DNA of 64,000 nt from positions 1 to 64,000 of the forward strand of contig JASAMV010009133.1 of NCBI GenBank assembly GCA_030248065.1, read 5' to 3'. Shown here one piece after another: positions 35,201-44,452 of this stretch (position 1 is its first letter; the number at the start of each line of letters is the position of its first letter). The position numbers and the translations under genes are program-made. The DNA comes from Rhynchonema sp. JSB1_4 (Eukaryota; Nematoda; Chromadorea; Monhysterida; Xyalidae). The notes beneath the pieces are model-generated. The model did not search any database, was not told where the DNA came from, and saw only the letters and a program-made list of their open reading frames with translations.

Positions 35201-36326
35201 CCCGCTTGCTATCTGGTGACCAGGCAATGTCCTTGATTGGACCACTGATGACGGGGTATTCGGCCTGAATGACATATTTTGAGAACACTTTTCGATTTTG
35301 CACATTTTTCGAGAGCTTGTTACAAAAATTTTTGGTAGGTTTATTAACGGTAGTGAAACATGAGCTGTTCGTTGCGCGGCGACCAAAAAACACAAAAGGG
35401 CTATGAAGCTCTAAATCAGTCAGGAGCGGATGCAGATCTACCACTTGCTATCCAGATTTAAAAATAATTCGTTTCATTTGCGCTGCAAAAACAGGGTCTT
35501 CAACCGCTTACAGGAAGTGTCCCGCTGGTTGAAACGAGTTTGATCAGTGAATCTCAAAACACGTTTCACACGAACAACGACGTGACAATGGCGTTACCAA
35601 ACATTGAGCAACCAGCGGCAAGTTGTCAGATGTTTCACAGACCTTAACTGACGCGCCAAGCTAACACAAGGCCAACCTTGAGCAAGTGTTCTTTCTGCGT
35701 TGTATCCCAGATCCGCACCTTTCCACTGTTGTCCCCCGAAGCAATATAATAACCACTTGGTGCATATTTGGCACACGTCGTCGGCACACTGTGTTCCGTG
35801 TACAACTCGCACAACGCAGGGTTCTGAGGGGGAACCAATCGTATTATTGATTGAATGAGCTGAATGTTTCAAATGTATGGCAAATGAAATGTGGAACGTG
35901 GTGATAGTTTCCATGCTCCCACGTTTTTCTGATATTAAAAGCAAAAAAAGCATTGTCAAATCAAAACGTTCCGTGACCGACACAAGAACAACTGTGAAAG
36001 CAACTCGAACTAATTATGTTGGTTCCCGTCGCGTGCCGCACAAAACACGATAACCAGTCAAATATTTCACCTCAACATTTCGCATAATCACACTGTTTCC
36101 ATTGCAATACACGAATTTTTGTTGATCCGGACTTGCGCCCAGTACCAGCGGCATGGCCCGCTGCGTGCGTGGGAGTGTGGCGTAGGTGCTTTCTGCAAAA
36201 ATTTCGAGCTTTTGAAAGACATACATACTGTCTGCCACCGCCTGTGGGCATGATAACGCAATATTGCAAACATATTCAACAACAACATTGTCACTCACTA
36301 TGTACATATTCCTCCGCATCCATCAT
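26288..36326 (-). CDS. WDR1: WD-repeat protein 1 / actin-interacting protein 1 (UNC-78), 628 aa
   Basis: In the cytoplasm this family works with ADF/cofilin to disassemble actin filaments. I built 17 coding exons: 36326-36299, 36192-36071, 35823-35677, 35264-35173, 34920-34749, 34445-34356, 34281-34170, 34101-34026, 33704-33593, 33294-33183, 32735-32574, 32334-32269, 32142-31994, 31588-31482, 31081-31009, 30674-30521 and 26400-26288. All introns are GT-AG, all phases agree, and the sum is 629 codons including TGA. Family length is about 606-611. Diagnostic text: [107 protein letters not shown] and the last blade [20 protein letters not shown]. The start (two ATGs, M-M-D-A-E-E) is chosen by phase and a GTGAGT donor. 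Intron 16 is 4.1 kb because a LINE is inserted in antisense; the exons look intact. Confidence 0.93.
26600..30189 (+). mobile_element. Full-length APE-type LINE (non-LTR retrotransposon) in WDR1 intron 16
   Basis: A 13-bp duplication, ATACACGGTACCG, flanks the element (26587-26599 and 30190-30202). The 3' end is a short AATC tandem tail instead of poly(A). The 5' UTR before the first ATG is about 98 nt and the 3' UTR about 36 nt. One long frame fills the element. The intact frame and matching duplication suggest a recent insertion. The target contains the perfect palindrome CACGGTACCGTG, reconstituted across the 3' junction. Confidence 0.92.
26698..30153 (+). CDS. LINE polyprotein: 2A-like motif, PHD finger, APE endonuclease, reverse transcriptase, zinc knuckle
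   Basis: It copies the element RNA into a nicked target site. From the ATG at 26698 it is 1151 aa; the frame is open upstream to 26578. Numbering from 26578: a 2A-like DIHPNPGP at 93-100; a C4HC3 PHD-type finger (C106, C109, C122, C125, H130, C137, C152, C155); an exonuclease-endonuclease-phosphatase domain at about 174-395 with [13 protein letters not shown] (E210), AGDINAHD and SSDH (D384, H385); an RT at about 640-900 with AIDLSKAFD (D740), [10 protein letters not shown] and YADD (827-830); and a C-terminal CX2CX8HX4C knuckle starting at C1145. There is no RNase H domain and no separate ORF1. The clade (CR1, Jockey or I group) cannot be fixed by eye. All catalytic motifs are intact, so it could still be active. 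Confidence 0.93.
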   Translation: MPTAQVIGFSESGTTKSTPRSRVEHPVDTLLDLDLGHNNYANYCSRLLSISNDIHPNPGPPSKYPCAVCNNAVRNNTASVLCNTCFKWVHASRARNCAKLSDINHYNSQYRCPTCITKPTPTPLPNQTVCTDPPGEIKILQLNINGISNKSIELSNFLHNNHIKVAALQETKLGRDSKSPTIPNFTVIRNDRNTHGGGLALCVHESIRFSTKQLPQPKSTDIEQQAITIHMDNTDISIVNIYIPPASSCNSNSDISLAHLLSLENTIIAGDINAHDDMWGSSISDSRGAKLSSEIDSSNFGALNDYSPTRIPTTGDPTSPDATFATNSLLPCCDWSTKIALSSDHVPILISIPTVSTTITSIRRTFTNYAKADWEGFTLEVDKKLATATSTGNPHRDEKTLRSAIRKASNRHIPTGRRRDYIPGLSTETIGLMKERDKLRENNPNAIEITTLNSAITSAINRHHREQWRDSLADFSHRTNASKLWRLIKRLAGTPQAPNNQSICFNGKNITSNKKAANKFNRQFTAANTHKSSRLSRKVTRAVRRLKADNKTRLSLAEVSVAIKNARNSRASGPDGVSALHIKHLGPVARQFLTDIYNLSLNRNIIPRIWKQATIIPLLKPNKPADNAKSYRPISLLCPAVKVLERCLLPRILRYLPPEDHQHGFRANHSTTTALSTIVTAAATAMNDEPTRHTILVAIDLSKAFDCVDHDLIVVEFMRAGLDNVLVKWLANYVRGRQAKTLFRGVLSSTCIVRSGVPQGSVLSPCLFNFYVRDIPTPPPFIKVVSYADDFTVLASGNDLEAVSAPLNDYIQHLCGFFAGCGLSVSETKSTSTVLTSGRKPAVKSFTPPIYINGTRLPSDSYPKILGVVFDPGIRFERHCESIRSRVQSRNSILKALAGTSWGQSKETLNVTFNAISKSIINYAAPVWKPTANKKGIDRIQPAQNAALRVISGCHLMSNTDHLHQECKQLTVNRHLDMVSAQFLAAAQLREHPCHDTTSDPHTKAKRRPTLQSKFAEAVQRNTVMTKKKYDYGKTLKAIHTDFVSQDKAALSVNRVLGTKPPDINPEEESLDRRTRCTLAQLRSGHCRMLNSYRNRIDPNIQNVCPRCCTEPDTVEHLFRCKSRPVSTSPIDLWRNPIKCAEDLSDIFSQL
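30356..30439. mobile_element. MITE family D fragment in WDR1 intron 16
   Basis: AAGGCAAACCATACTAACACG at the left matches the end of the complete element at 62138-62323. CAGAATAGTGAAACATTC and GGCTGCTGATTTGGGAAATG match its interior in reverse. The other end is missing. Confidence 0.65.
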
Positions 36327-37105
36327 CACCATGATTGAACGTTGTACGATAAATTTATATCTGAAAAAATAATTGAAGCATTTCGAGGTTCGTCAATGCA
36401 ACACAGCAATAAGACCACACTACCGAGACCAGACTTTTCGCAACATAGCAAAAACGTCAAAACGGCACGTTGTGAGCGGATGAGTATATTGGGGCGTGAA
36501 GCCTGATCATCTTCTTATGCATGTCAGTTGGTGATTTCAACTTTTCTTTTAATTTTTTTGTATTAAAACAGAGACAATTCACAACGAGAGCCAAGCGTGT
36601 GAAAATTTGAAATTTCCCATTGCCTGAACAGCTTTAGATTGCAGAATTCCACAAATCCGGAAAATAGTACTGTAACCATGGAACTGATAGCTTGCGTGCC
36701 CTGGCCCGAGTTAGACAGTTTATGACTCACAACCTGTGTACCTTGCGCAGTGCTTCTTGCGTATGTTGTTCACAATATATTGCTGTTCCTTTGCTTCGGA
36801 ATATATTCTGCAGCCAGCTAGCAACGTCTAACATGCTACATCCACTCACAAGCAGGGCAGATGCTATCATACAACACGTTTTGCCAATGCGCTACTTCTA
36901 CGGCTGCCAGAACAAGCTGTCTGACACCAACGGGGAGCCCCTTCCCACTCCCGAAGATAATAGTTTGTGGCACATCCCGACAAAAGTAATGCTTTTATGG
37001 GGCACATCGCGTTTCCAATTCGCGTGAAACGTCGTGATAGACCTCAATAAAATTCTCAAGTTCTAAGGTGCTCTACTTTAACACAATCATAACACGTTCT
37101 GACAA
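36327..37105. other. Upstream flank of WDR1; one unassigned open frame
   Basis: The 5' side of WDR1 shows no clear TATA box. On + at 36692-37027 an open frame ends with text that could be coding (ADAIIQHVLPMRYFYGCQNK, PEDNSLWHIPTKVMLLWG). I do not recognise it and see no start or splice evidence. It may be a remnant of an exon or of a mobile element. Confidence 0.3.
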
Positions 37106-37113
37106 ATTGGTAC

Positions 37114-37556
37114 TAGGGTTAGAGAGATGTCGGGTGTCAAAAAAAGTGTAGGTGTCGGGTGTCGGGTACCTCTAGATGTCGGGTTTTTTTGGACCCGACA
37201 TCCGACAGCCGTCACCCGACACTTAGGGTTCAAAACATAAGTTTTGATGAGAGAAGAATTTTGAGAGAAATTTTCTTCGAACCAAATGTTTCCGAAGACG
37301 CAGAATGTGACATTTTGGTGTTTATTTCGTGTGAAAGTACTTGAATTCAGTAATTTGAGCCAAAAAATTGCACTAATGATGCAAATGAGCAAAAATTTGC
37401 CTGTTTTTGGTCCAAAAACAGGTGTCGGGTTTTTTCAAAAACTAGATGTCAGGTGTCGGGTTTTTTGCAACTGTCGGGTGTCGGCTTTTTTTCTCAGATG
37501 TCGGGTACTTCCAGATGTCGGGTCGGGTACCCCCCCCCCCCCGACCTCTAACCCTA
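37114..37556. mobile_element. hAT-like MITE, family L copy 1
   Basis: The ends TAGGGTTAGAG and CTCTAACCCTA are flanked by ATTGGTAC (37106-37113) and ATTGGTAT (37557-37564), 7 of 8 matching. The flanks are filled with the word GTCGGGTGTCGGGT. The core around CATTTTGGTGTTTATTTCG is shared with copy 2. Confidence 0.88.
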
Positions 37557-37564
37557 ATTGGTAT

Positions 37565-39188
37565 ACACACATGTACTGCGAATGTGCACAAACTGTATGT
37601 ATGTACGCGCAATGGAACCTCCACCCAGCGAAGAAAATGAGTGACATACAGGATGCGGTAAATATCAGGGAAAACCCGGTGCCAAATAAGGTGCATCCCC
37701 GATGATGAACTTTGTTATCAAAAAACCACAACGCAAAAACGTTACACCAACGCCACAGCATTTGACACCAAGACATTTGCCAAAGATGTGATACACGAAA
37801 GACACAGCAACCAAATCATGCACAAATCGCAACAGATAACCGCAGGTCACATTTCGCAATGCAACCCAAAAGTCGGTGCAGTATATAAACTGCTTGCAAT
37901 TTCGAATTCAGTCCCCTTCAAAATACAAGCCACGTTCAATCTTTATCACCATATATCCGCGTATTATATATTTTGTTTGTAACAGAACAAGGTAGAGGGA
38001 GGCACAAAGTGTGAACAGAAGCAAAAACGCGACATCAGAGATAAAGGAATTTTCACAAGGACAAGAGAAGAAGATGATGATAAACACTTGAACACTTTCA
38101 ATATTAAAATTGAGTTGCAACAAAACAAGAGTTCATATGTTTATTCGCAAACCCCCACCAAACCCTCTGTCATATCTTGTTCCCCATTTTTTTGTCAAAC
38201 GCAATATTGCGCCGTCGCCAGAGTGGGTCCTTTCAAGTGCTTGCAGCAAAAAACGAACAGTATCTTTGGGTACACTGTCATTGTCAATCGTAACTGCATC
38301 CGATCCCCATTAAAAATTCCTGAGAAAATATCCCATCACAAGCAGATCCGGGCTTGTTCAAACAACAAACAGTAATTTAGTATGCACAAGCCAGGATCTG
38401 TCGCGGGATACTCCCACTAAATCCGATCCTCGCAGCATAAAAGACTAATTTTGGCATTTTCCGAGTTCCAGCGCACATTGTCCCCACTTTTGGAAAGCTT
38501 CCCGGATCCCGGTCAGTTAAAGTAAGCTCACGCTTGTACGCCAGATTGCCGGAAGGAAAAAGCGGCTGTCTGCTTCGCGCATTTTTTTTCCGTGGGGTGA
38601 AGAAAAACGAGGAACAATGTATTGGCATATGCAGCTACTGTATCTGTAGCTTAATTAAAAAATCTGCTGAACATACAATTCCTGCGATGGGCGAGACATG
38701 TCCAGGTCTTTTGCAGGTTCAGCAAACAGAACAGAACTCGAAATTATGCTAATATTGGGTACCCAGTAGAAGCGATTTCAAACTTGCAAAAAAATGGGCG
38801 GTACTCGATAAAAGCAGATAAAAATGAATGGCAGACGAGTACATAGTAATCTGCGCGTGCATTCTGGTGAACAAAAACAAACGCTAGAATTATACTACAG
38901 TAGCACCAAACATTTACAGAGAGTTCGGAACAAAAAATTAGACAGTCATTATAATACATTGCGAACCTTCACCGCATTATGAAGAGAAACTACATTCAAA
39001 GAATAATTGGTCTGACACAAAAATAATTATTTTGTGAAATAAGCATATGAGGTTAATGCTGTCTATCATACAACGCGATATACATATCTAGCGGTACAAA
39101 ATGAAAAAAAAGGGAAACGGACGTTAGTTCACACAAAAAGACCACCACCAAGATAGTCAACCGAGAGAAAAAGCGTGCCTAATTATTA
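37565..39188. other. Intergenic, no gene supported
   Basis: Only short frames are present. A CATATATCCGCGTATTATA stretch near 37950 has no clear meaning. No repeat ends were resolved. Confidence 0.4.
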
Positions 39189-39196
39189 ACCCAGAA

Positions 39197-39572
39197 CAGT
39201 GGTGTCGTTGGGGAGGGGGTTACCCCCAAGTATCCGGTATCTTGATTTTTTCACCCAGGGGTATCCGGTATCCTGACTTTTTGTCCAGGGGTATCCTACC
39301 CTAAAATTTTTCCGAAAACCGTAAAAATCGCCCATTTTTACCTCCAAAACAAAATCGCTTGCTGGCGCAAGCATAATCCCCAAAATGACCATTTTTGCGC
39401 TTTCAACACCGATTTTGCTCGATTTTCCTGTAAAAATGTTGACCTTTTTTGAACAACCCCCCTGGGTATCCGAGGATTTTGTTTTAGGGAGCAATCCACC
39501 CCCCTGGTATTCGAGATTTTTCATTTTGGGTATCCGGTATCCTGACTTTTTGATTTCCCAACGACACCGCTG
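39197..39572. mobile_element. hAT-like MITE, family M copy 1
   Basis: The ends CAGTGGTGTCGTTGGG and CCCAACGACACCGCTG are flanked by a perfect 8-bp duplication, ACCCAGAA (39189-39196 and 39573-39580). The family word is GGTATCCGGTATCC, and a second copy lies at 46654-47556. Confidence 0.9.
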
Positions 39573-39580
39573 ACCCAGAA

Positions 39581-40579
39581 ACCAACGATTCACAATGATA
39601 TCATCAGCACATAACCATCAACACGCACGCAGCGAACAGAGAGCTTTGGGAAGTACATGGACCGTGCGTCAGTGAGAAAACAAATGAGCAAAAACAGTAG
39701 AATACGATGGGAAAGATAACATTAACCATTAAAAAACGTAATCATTCATTCGTGCTCACGGAGCAAAGCGAAGCAAACATGAGCCAGCGAATACGAGTAG
39801 AATGATAGCTAAGTATACTGTACATTGCGAATGATGTAATTTTTTTGGGACACACAACTTCGTGCAAAGTGATTGCTAAACCAAGTCAAAAAACCGATAT
39901 CTGACACTTTTGGGCCAAAACGAAAAGAATTAGTCCAGAGACAGCGACCGACTACAGTAGAGAGGTTTGATACTGATACTAAACCTGCGTACCCTTTCAT
40001 CGGATTTGAAAACGACAACGGCGACTGTTCGGTCTCGATTCGGCTTGCACTGACGATGCTTCGAAGTTCACTCATGCCATGCCACACATTTAAACCAGCG
40101 TAAAAGCTCTTATTCAACTAACTAAAGGCTGGTCGAGATTTGTGACACGTGTAAACCTCGAAATATGGTCAGTGCAAAGTCACATGATTAGGGTGCCCAC
40201 AGCTTGCCACATCCAAATCGAGAGAACGAGTATTATAGTTTGAGTTCATACCAGACTAAATTGACCAATGATTTATGTCGTGCTTTCGGCGTCCGATATC
40301 TCTTCAGCCACGTGACCAGTGTGACGGATACCGGTCTTCAACAATGGGGTGCCCATGCCTTTACCTGGAAATATTAATTAACCTTTTAAAATTTTTTTAT
40401 ATTCTCCAAGCGAGTTGAAAACGCCAAAAGTAGAACCAGGCAGTGTTATCGCCACCAACGTGGATGGGCGTGGTGGGTGACCGTCATATTTGCGTTAAAA
40501 CAGGTAAGGGTTCAATTTTTTTCATTAGGGTTTCTATGGGAGCAGTGTGTAGCGTGCTGTACTGCGATCAAAAGTGCAG
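39581..40579. other. Intergenic, no gene supported
   Basis: No coding segment with splice or domain support was found. Confidence 0.4.
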
Positions 40580-40587
40580 CACAACTG

Positions 40588-41402
40588 TAGGGATCGGCGT
40601 CGGTGTCGGAAAAAAGTCGGCGTCGCTGCCGACACTACTAAAGTCGATGTCGGTGTCGGCGACCAAAAGTGTCGGTTTTTCTCAGGTGTCGGTATGCAAC
40701 ATTTTGACCCCACGTTAGTATCAAAAAGGCTAATTTTTACTGAGATCTTGTTCCCAATTTAAAAAGTTTGCCGATTTTTTTGTATTCAACTACAGATCTT
40801 TGCGAGCGTTATTCGCACACTACTTTCGTTATTCAGTACTACGAAATATATTTGAGATCAACATGAAGAATACGAAATTTTGGTCGATGAGCGCTGGGAA
40901 ATTGCCTACTGACGTTTGTAAGGGTCGAAATTAAAAGATTGTCAGTTTGCAAATAACAAACAAATTCACAGCCGAGCAGCTTTAGACCTTTTCGGAGAAA
41001 CTAGTACGCGTGCAAAAGCGATTTTAACAGTTTTAGCGCCATACCTTACGCTCATTGTTAAAGCCCCCAAGAACAGTAGCACACCACCGCGCTCAATCAA
41101 AACCATTGTTATGAAAACCTTCGATATTTTGAGTTATCTAAAAAAAGTGCGCAAGGAAATTTCCGAAATGCGCAACTTCCTTGTGTGAAACTATTCTACG
41201 TTCTCTAATAACGCTCTAAATCTCTAATAATGCGCTAAAAGTAGAAGTTTTGCGCTGAAATTACAAATTTTCGAAATTTGTCTTGTCTTCGAAAGTCGGT
41301 GTCTTGGAAATTTGAACTGTCGGTGTCGGCGTGTCTTTTCGTCGTGTCGGTACTTTCCAAAAAAGCGTCGGTGTCGGTCTAGTTCACCGACGCCGATCCC
41401 TA
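40588..41402. mobile_element. hAT-like element family R, word GTCGGTGTCGG
   Basis: The inverted ends TAGGGATCGGCGTCGGTG are flanked by a perfect 8-bp duplication, CACAACTG (40580-40587 and 41403-41410). Both flanks iterate GTCGGTGTCGG variants. The middle 600 bp is unique and non-coding. Confidence 0.9.
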
Positions 41403-41534
41403 CACAACTGTACTCTCAAAATGCATAACACATGAAACAGTTTTGTCTCTGCCACGTCGACAACTCTTGAGAAATAAATGGGGCTGTTATTGCCATTCTA
41501 ACTTGTGCCACAAGGAAAGTTGATGGCACAGGGC

Positions 41535-41657
41535 CAGAGATGTAGTTTTTTTCGGAATTTTCCTCTTCTTTTTTAGAAAGTAACCTTAATTTAGAAAGTA
41601 ACCCTAACTTTTTTGATCAGAAAGTAACCTTAAAAGCGGAATTTTTTAACATCTCTG
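41535..41657. mobile_element. Very short (123-bp) hAT-like MITE, family S
   Basis: The ends CAGAGATGT and ACATCTCTG are flanked by CACAGGGC (41527-41534) and CACAGGGT (41658-41665), 7 of 8. The interior is mostly three copies of AGAAAGTAACCTTAA. Confidence 0.82.
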
Positions 41658-41718
41658 CACAGGGTCATAAAAATTGAAAAATATGGGCGGCGCGGCACAG
41701 TGTTGTATAACGAAGGAA

Positions 41719-42982
41719 CTATATTCTCGATTTGGTCGATTTTTCAATGATGGTTTTCCAGAAATGAAAGTAAAATATCTGGCTCTGTGAATATTCCGCA
41801 ACATCAAGCTCCATGGTCATGTCACCTTTGTCAATGAAACCAAAAATATCGATCAACCAGAACCAACTTAACACGTTGCACGATACGGTCACCGAGAATG
41901 TGGTGTTATCGCCTCGTTGCAGAATGTACGTGTGCGCTGCCTCGTGTGGCGTGCTCGGGGCGAACTGAATGCGCAGCACGTGTTTGGTCTTTTCTGCAAT
42001 AAATTTGCATCCAGATCTGCGCATGCGGTTGTGCAAAAAGAAGCAGCCGATGTCCATGCTTGTTTTTCAAAGCCGTGTCAAATTTGAAAAACCCCAACCT
42101 TTGTCTGCCATTGATTTCAATAATTTATCGTATTCGGTCGGATTTATGTGCTGCACGGAATCGCCGAGATAGAACGGTATGACGATCTGAATTTCGTAGA
42201 TCTGATGAATCTGAAACCACGAAATATAAAACAAAATAAGCGAGCGTCCTCAAATGATGACAAATGGATGAATACCGATACCGATTAGGGTTAGAGGTCG
42301 GGGGGGGGGGGTACCCGACACCCGAAACCCGACATCTGGAAGTACCCGACACCCGACATCTCAGAAAAAAGCCGACACCCGACAGTTACAAAAAAAAACC
42401 GACACCCGACATCTAGTTTTTGAAAAAAACCCGACACCCGACACCTGTTTTTGGACCAAAAACAGGCAATTTTTTGCTCATTTGCATCATGAGTGCAATT
42501 TTTTAGCTCAAGTTACTGAATTCAAGTATTTTCACACGAAATAAACACCAAAATGTCACATTCCGCGTCTTCGGAAACATTTGGTTCCAAAAAAATTTTC
42601 AGACGGTAATTTCTTGCTTCAATGCAGCCCTCAAGGCAACCCAGACATTGAAAAAAATTTTCACTCAAAATTCTTCTCTCAGCAATACTGATGTTTTGAA
42701 CCGTAAGTGTCGGGTGTCGGCTGTCGGGTCCCAAAAAACCCGACACCCGACATCTGGGGGTACCCGACACCCGACACCCGACACCTACACTTTTTTGGCA
42801 CCCGACATCTCTCTAACCCTAATACCGATCAAACAAATGAAAATGAACCAATACTCACAACTAAAATTCCAACATGAGCATTGAGCGCCGTTTTGTCATC
42901 ATTGACCTCCGAATGGAATGCACCTGAGTGTTCGGCATCTATCTGTTCTTCGGCAAAATGAACCCGACCAAGTGAATGAGTC
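41719..42982 (-). CDS. Unrecognised protein, last three exons
   Basis: Exons 42982-42859, 42210-42099 and 41993-41719 have good GT-AG borders (donor GTGAGT after the first) and join in phase, giving about 168 C-terminal residues. The text includes THSLGRVHFAEEQIDAEHSG, IQIVIPFYLGDSV, EKTKHVLRIQFAPSTPHEAA and YILQRGDNTTFSVTVSC (an N-glycosylation-type NTT), and ends IIEKSTKSRI before the stop. I do not recognise the family. The beta-rich look and the NTT site would fit a secreted or luminal domain, but that is inference. A hAT-like MITE (42286-42821) sits in the first intron shown. Upstream exons would lie beyond 42982, in or past the transposon nest, and were not found. Confidence 0.6.
42286..42821. 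mobile_element. hAT-like MITE, family L copy 2 (inverted)
   Basis: TAGGGTTAGAGG and CTCTAACCCTA ends are flanked by a perfect 8-bp duplication, ATACCGAT (42278-42285 and 42822-42829). Its interior is the reverse complement of the copy at 37114-37556, with additional bases in the core. Confidence 0.92.
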
Positions 42983-43496
42983 CTGAAATACCGTAAAAAC
43001 CTAAATAGAAGGTTCCGACGGGCTTCTATTAATCACGGCAGTGTGGTGGCAGGCCAATCGACCCAAGATACCCTGGGGGGGGGAAGGTTTTGGACTTACT
43101 CGAGATACCCCCCAGAGGCTACCCAAGATACCCCTATGGTCCGTCGAAAGGCGAAAGAAGGCCGTTTTTTGCATGCAATTTTACTGCAAAATTAGCCTAA
43201 AAATGCAAAACTAGCCGAAAATTGGCCTAAAATGACCTTTTTGGGTGTTTGCGCGCGGAGCGCGCGATTTTTAGGGGTTCCGAGGTCGAAAACCCCTATT
43301 TTTGCCTTTGAAAAGCATAAATTTACTTACTCGAGATACCCTTTGGGGTCGGCTCGAGATAGATACCGTAAAAACCTAAATAGAAGAGGGCTGTATTAAT
43401 TCACTGACCCCATTTGGGGGGGGCTCTATTACGGGGGGCGCTATTCAGGGGGGCCTGTATTAATTCACTGACCCGAACCTGAAATTACCCTTCCCC

Positions 43497-44370
43497 CAGT
43501 GTAGAGGCAGGTAAATGGTTGCAAGGTACCCTTGGGGGGTGATGGATCCAGATGGTTGCAAGCATGCAAGGTACCCCCCTACCCAGCCTCCGGAAGGTTG
43601 CAAGGTACCCCTGAGGTCCGAAAAAAGGGTGTTTTTTGCATGCATTATACTGCAAATTTGGCCGAAAAAATGGTACTTTTTTGCGTTTTGAACGAAAATT
43701 TGCCTAAAATACCTATTATATGGAGGTTCGCGCGCGGAGCGCGCGATTTTTGGGGTTTTGAGGTCGAAAAACACCCATTTTTGCCTATAAAAACCATAAA
43801 TTGATGGTTGCAAGGTACCCTCCGGGGTGGTTGCAAGGCAGAGATCGGAAACGGGCCGGCCCGGCCCGGCCCGACGTTCAGGCCGGGCCGGGCCGGGCCC
43901 CGGCCCGACGGTCGGGCCGGGCCGGGCCGACTTTTCGGATGCCGAAAAGGCCCGACATCATCGAATTTCAATAAAAACGGATTTTTTAGGCTAAATTTGC
44001 CAAAATTTCTCGCGATTCTGCAAATTAGTACCGACTTCCATGATTATCAGGTATTTTTAAACCAAAAAAAAACAGTAATTTTTGCACCAAAAAGTTGCTT
44101 TAAAATATCATCAGAAAAACTCGGGCCGAAAAAATCGGGCCGGGCCGGGCCGACTTTTTTCCAAGTCGGGCCGGGCCGGGCCGGACTTCCCGGCCCGAAC
44201 TGTCGGGCCGGGCCGGGCCGACCCCCGGACCTCGTCGGGCCGGGCCGGGCCGAGGTAACCCGGCCCGATTCCCACCTCTGTTGCAAGGTACCTACCCTCC
44301 CCCCCAAGGGGTGGTTGCAAGGTACCTACTCCTTAGGGGGGAATCCCCCATCCCCCCAGCCACTACACTG
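43497..44370. mobile_element. hAT-like element, word GGTTGCAAGGTACC (copy 1), second layer
   Basis: CAGTGTAGAGGCAGG and CCACTACACTG ends are flanked by a perfect 8-bp duplication, CCTTCCCC (43489-43496 and 44371-44378). It carries the GCGCGCGGAGCGCGCG palindrome at about 43730 and encloses the GGGCC element at 43839-44280. Long GC-rich translations here are artefacts. Confidence 0.9.
43839..44280. mobile_element. hAT-like element family P (GGGCC word), innermost layer
   Basis: CAGAGATCGG and CCCACCTCTG ends are flanked by a perfect 8-bp duplication, TTGCAAGG (43831-43838 and 44281-44288), which is itself part of the host element's word. Both flanks are GGGCCGGGCC iterations. The core contains TTTGCACCAAAAAGTTGC. 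Confidence 0.9.
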
Positions 44371-44452
44371 CCTTCCCCATCCCAGGGTTGACTCGAGATA
44401 GATACCCCTTACGGGGGGAATCCCCCCTACCCCCCCCCCAGCCACTACAGTG

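Larger units (their letters stand above)
43039..44452. mobile_element. hAT-like element family DD, outer layer of a three-level nest
   Basis: CAGTGTGGTGGCAGG and CCACTACAGTG ends are flanked by a perfect 8-bp duplication, AATCACGG (43031-43038 and 44453-44460). The word is CTCGAGATACCC. The core has the palindrome GCGCGCGGAGCGCGCG at about 43252. It encloses the element at 43497-44370. Confidence 0.88.

Noticed and set aside
43808..44401. Long open frame rich in Gly, Pro, Arg and Ala on both strands
   Set aside because: It is a translation of GGGCC iterations inside nested transposons. Similar frames occur wherever the word occurs and there is no start, splice or domain evidence.
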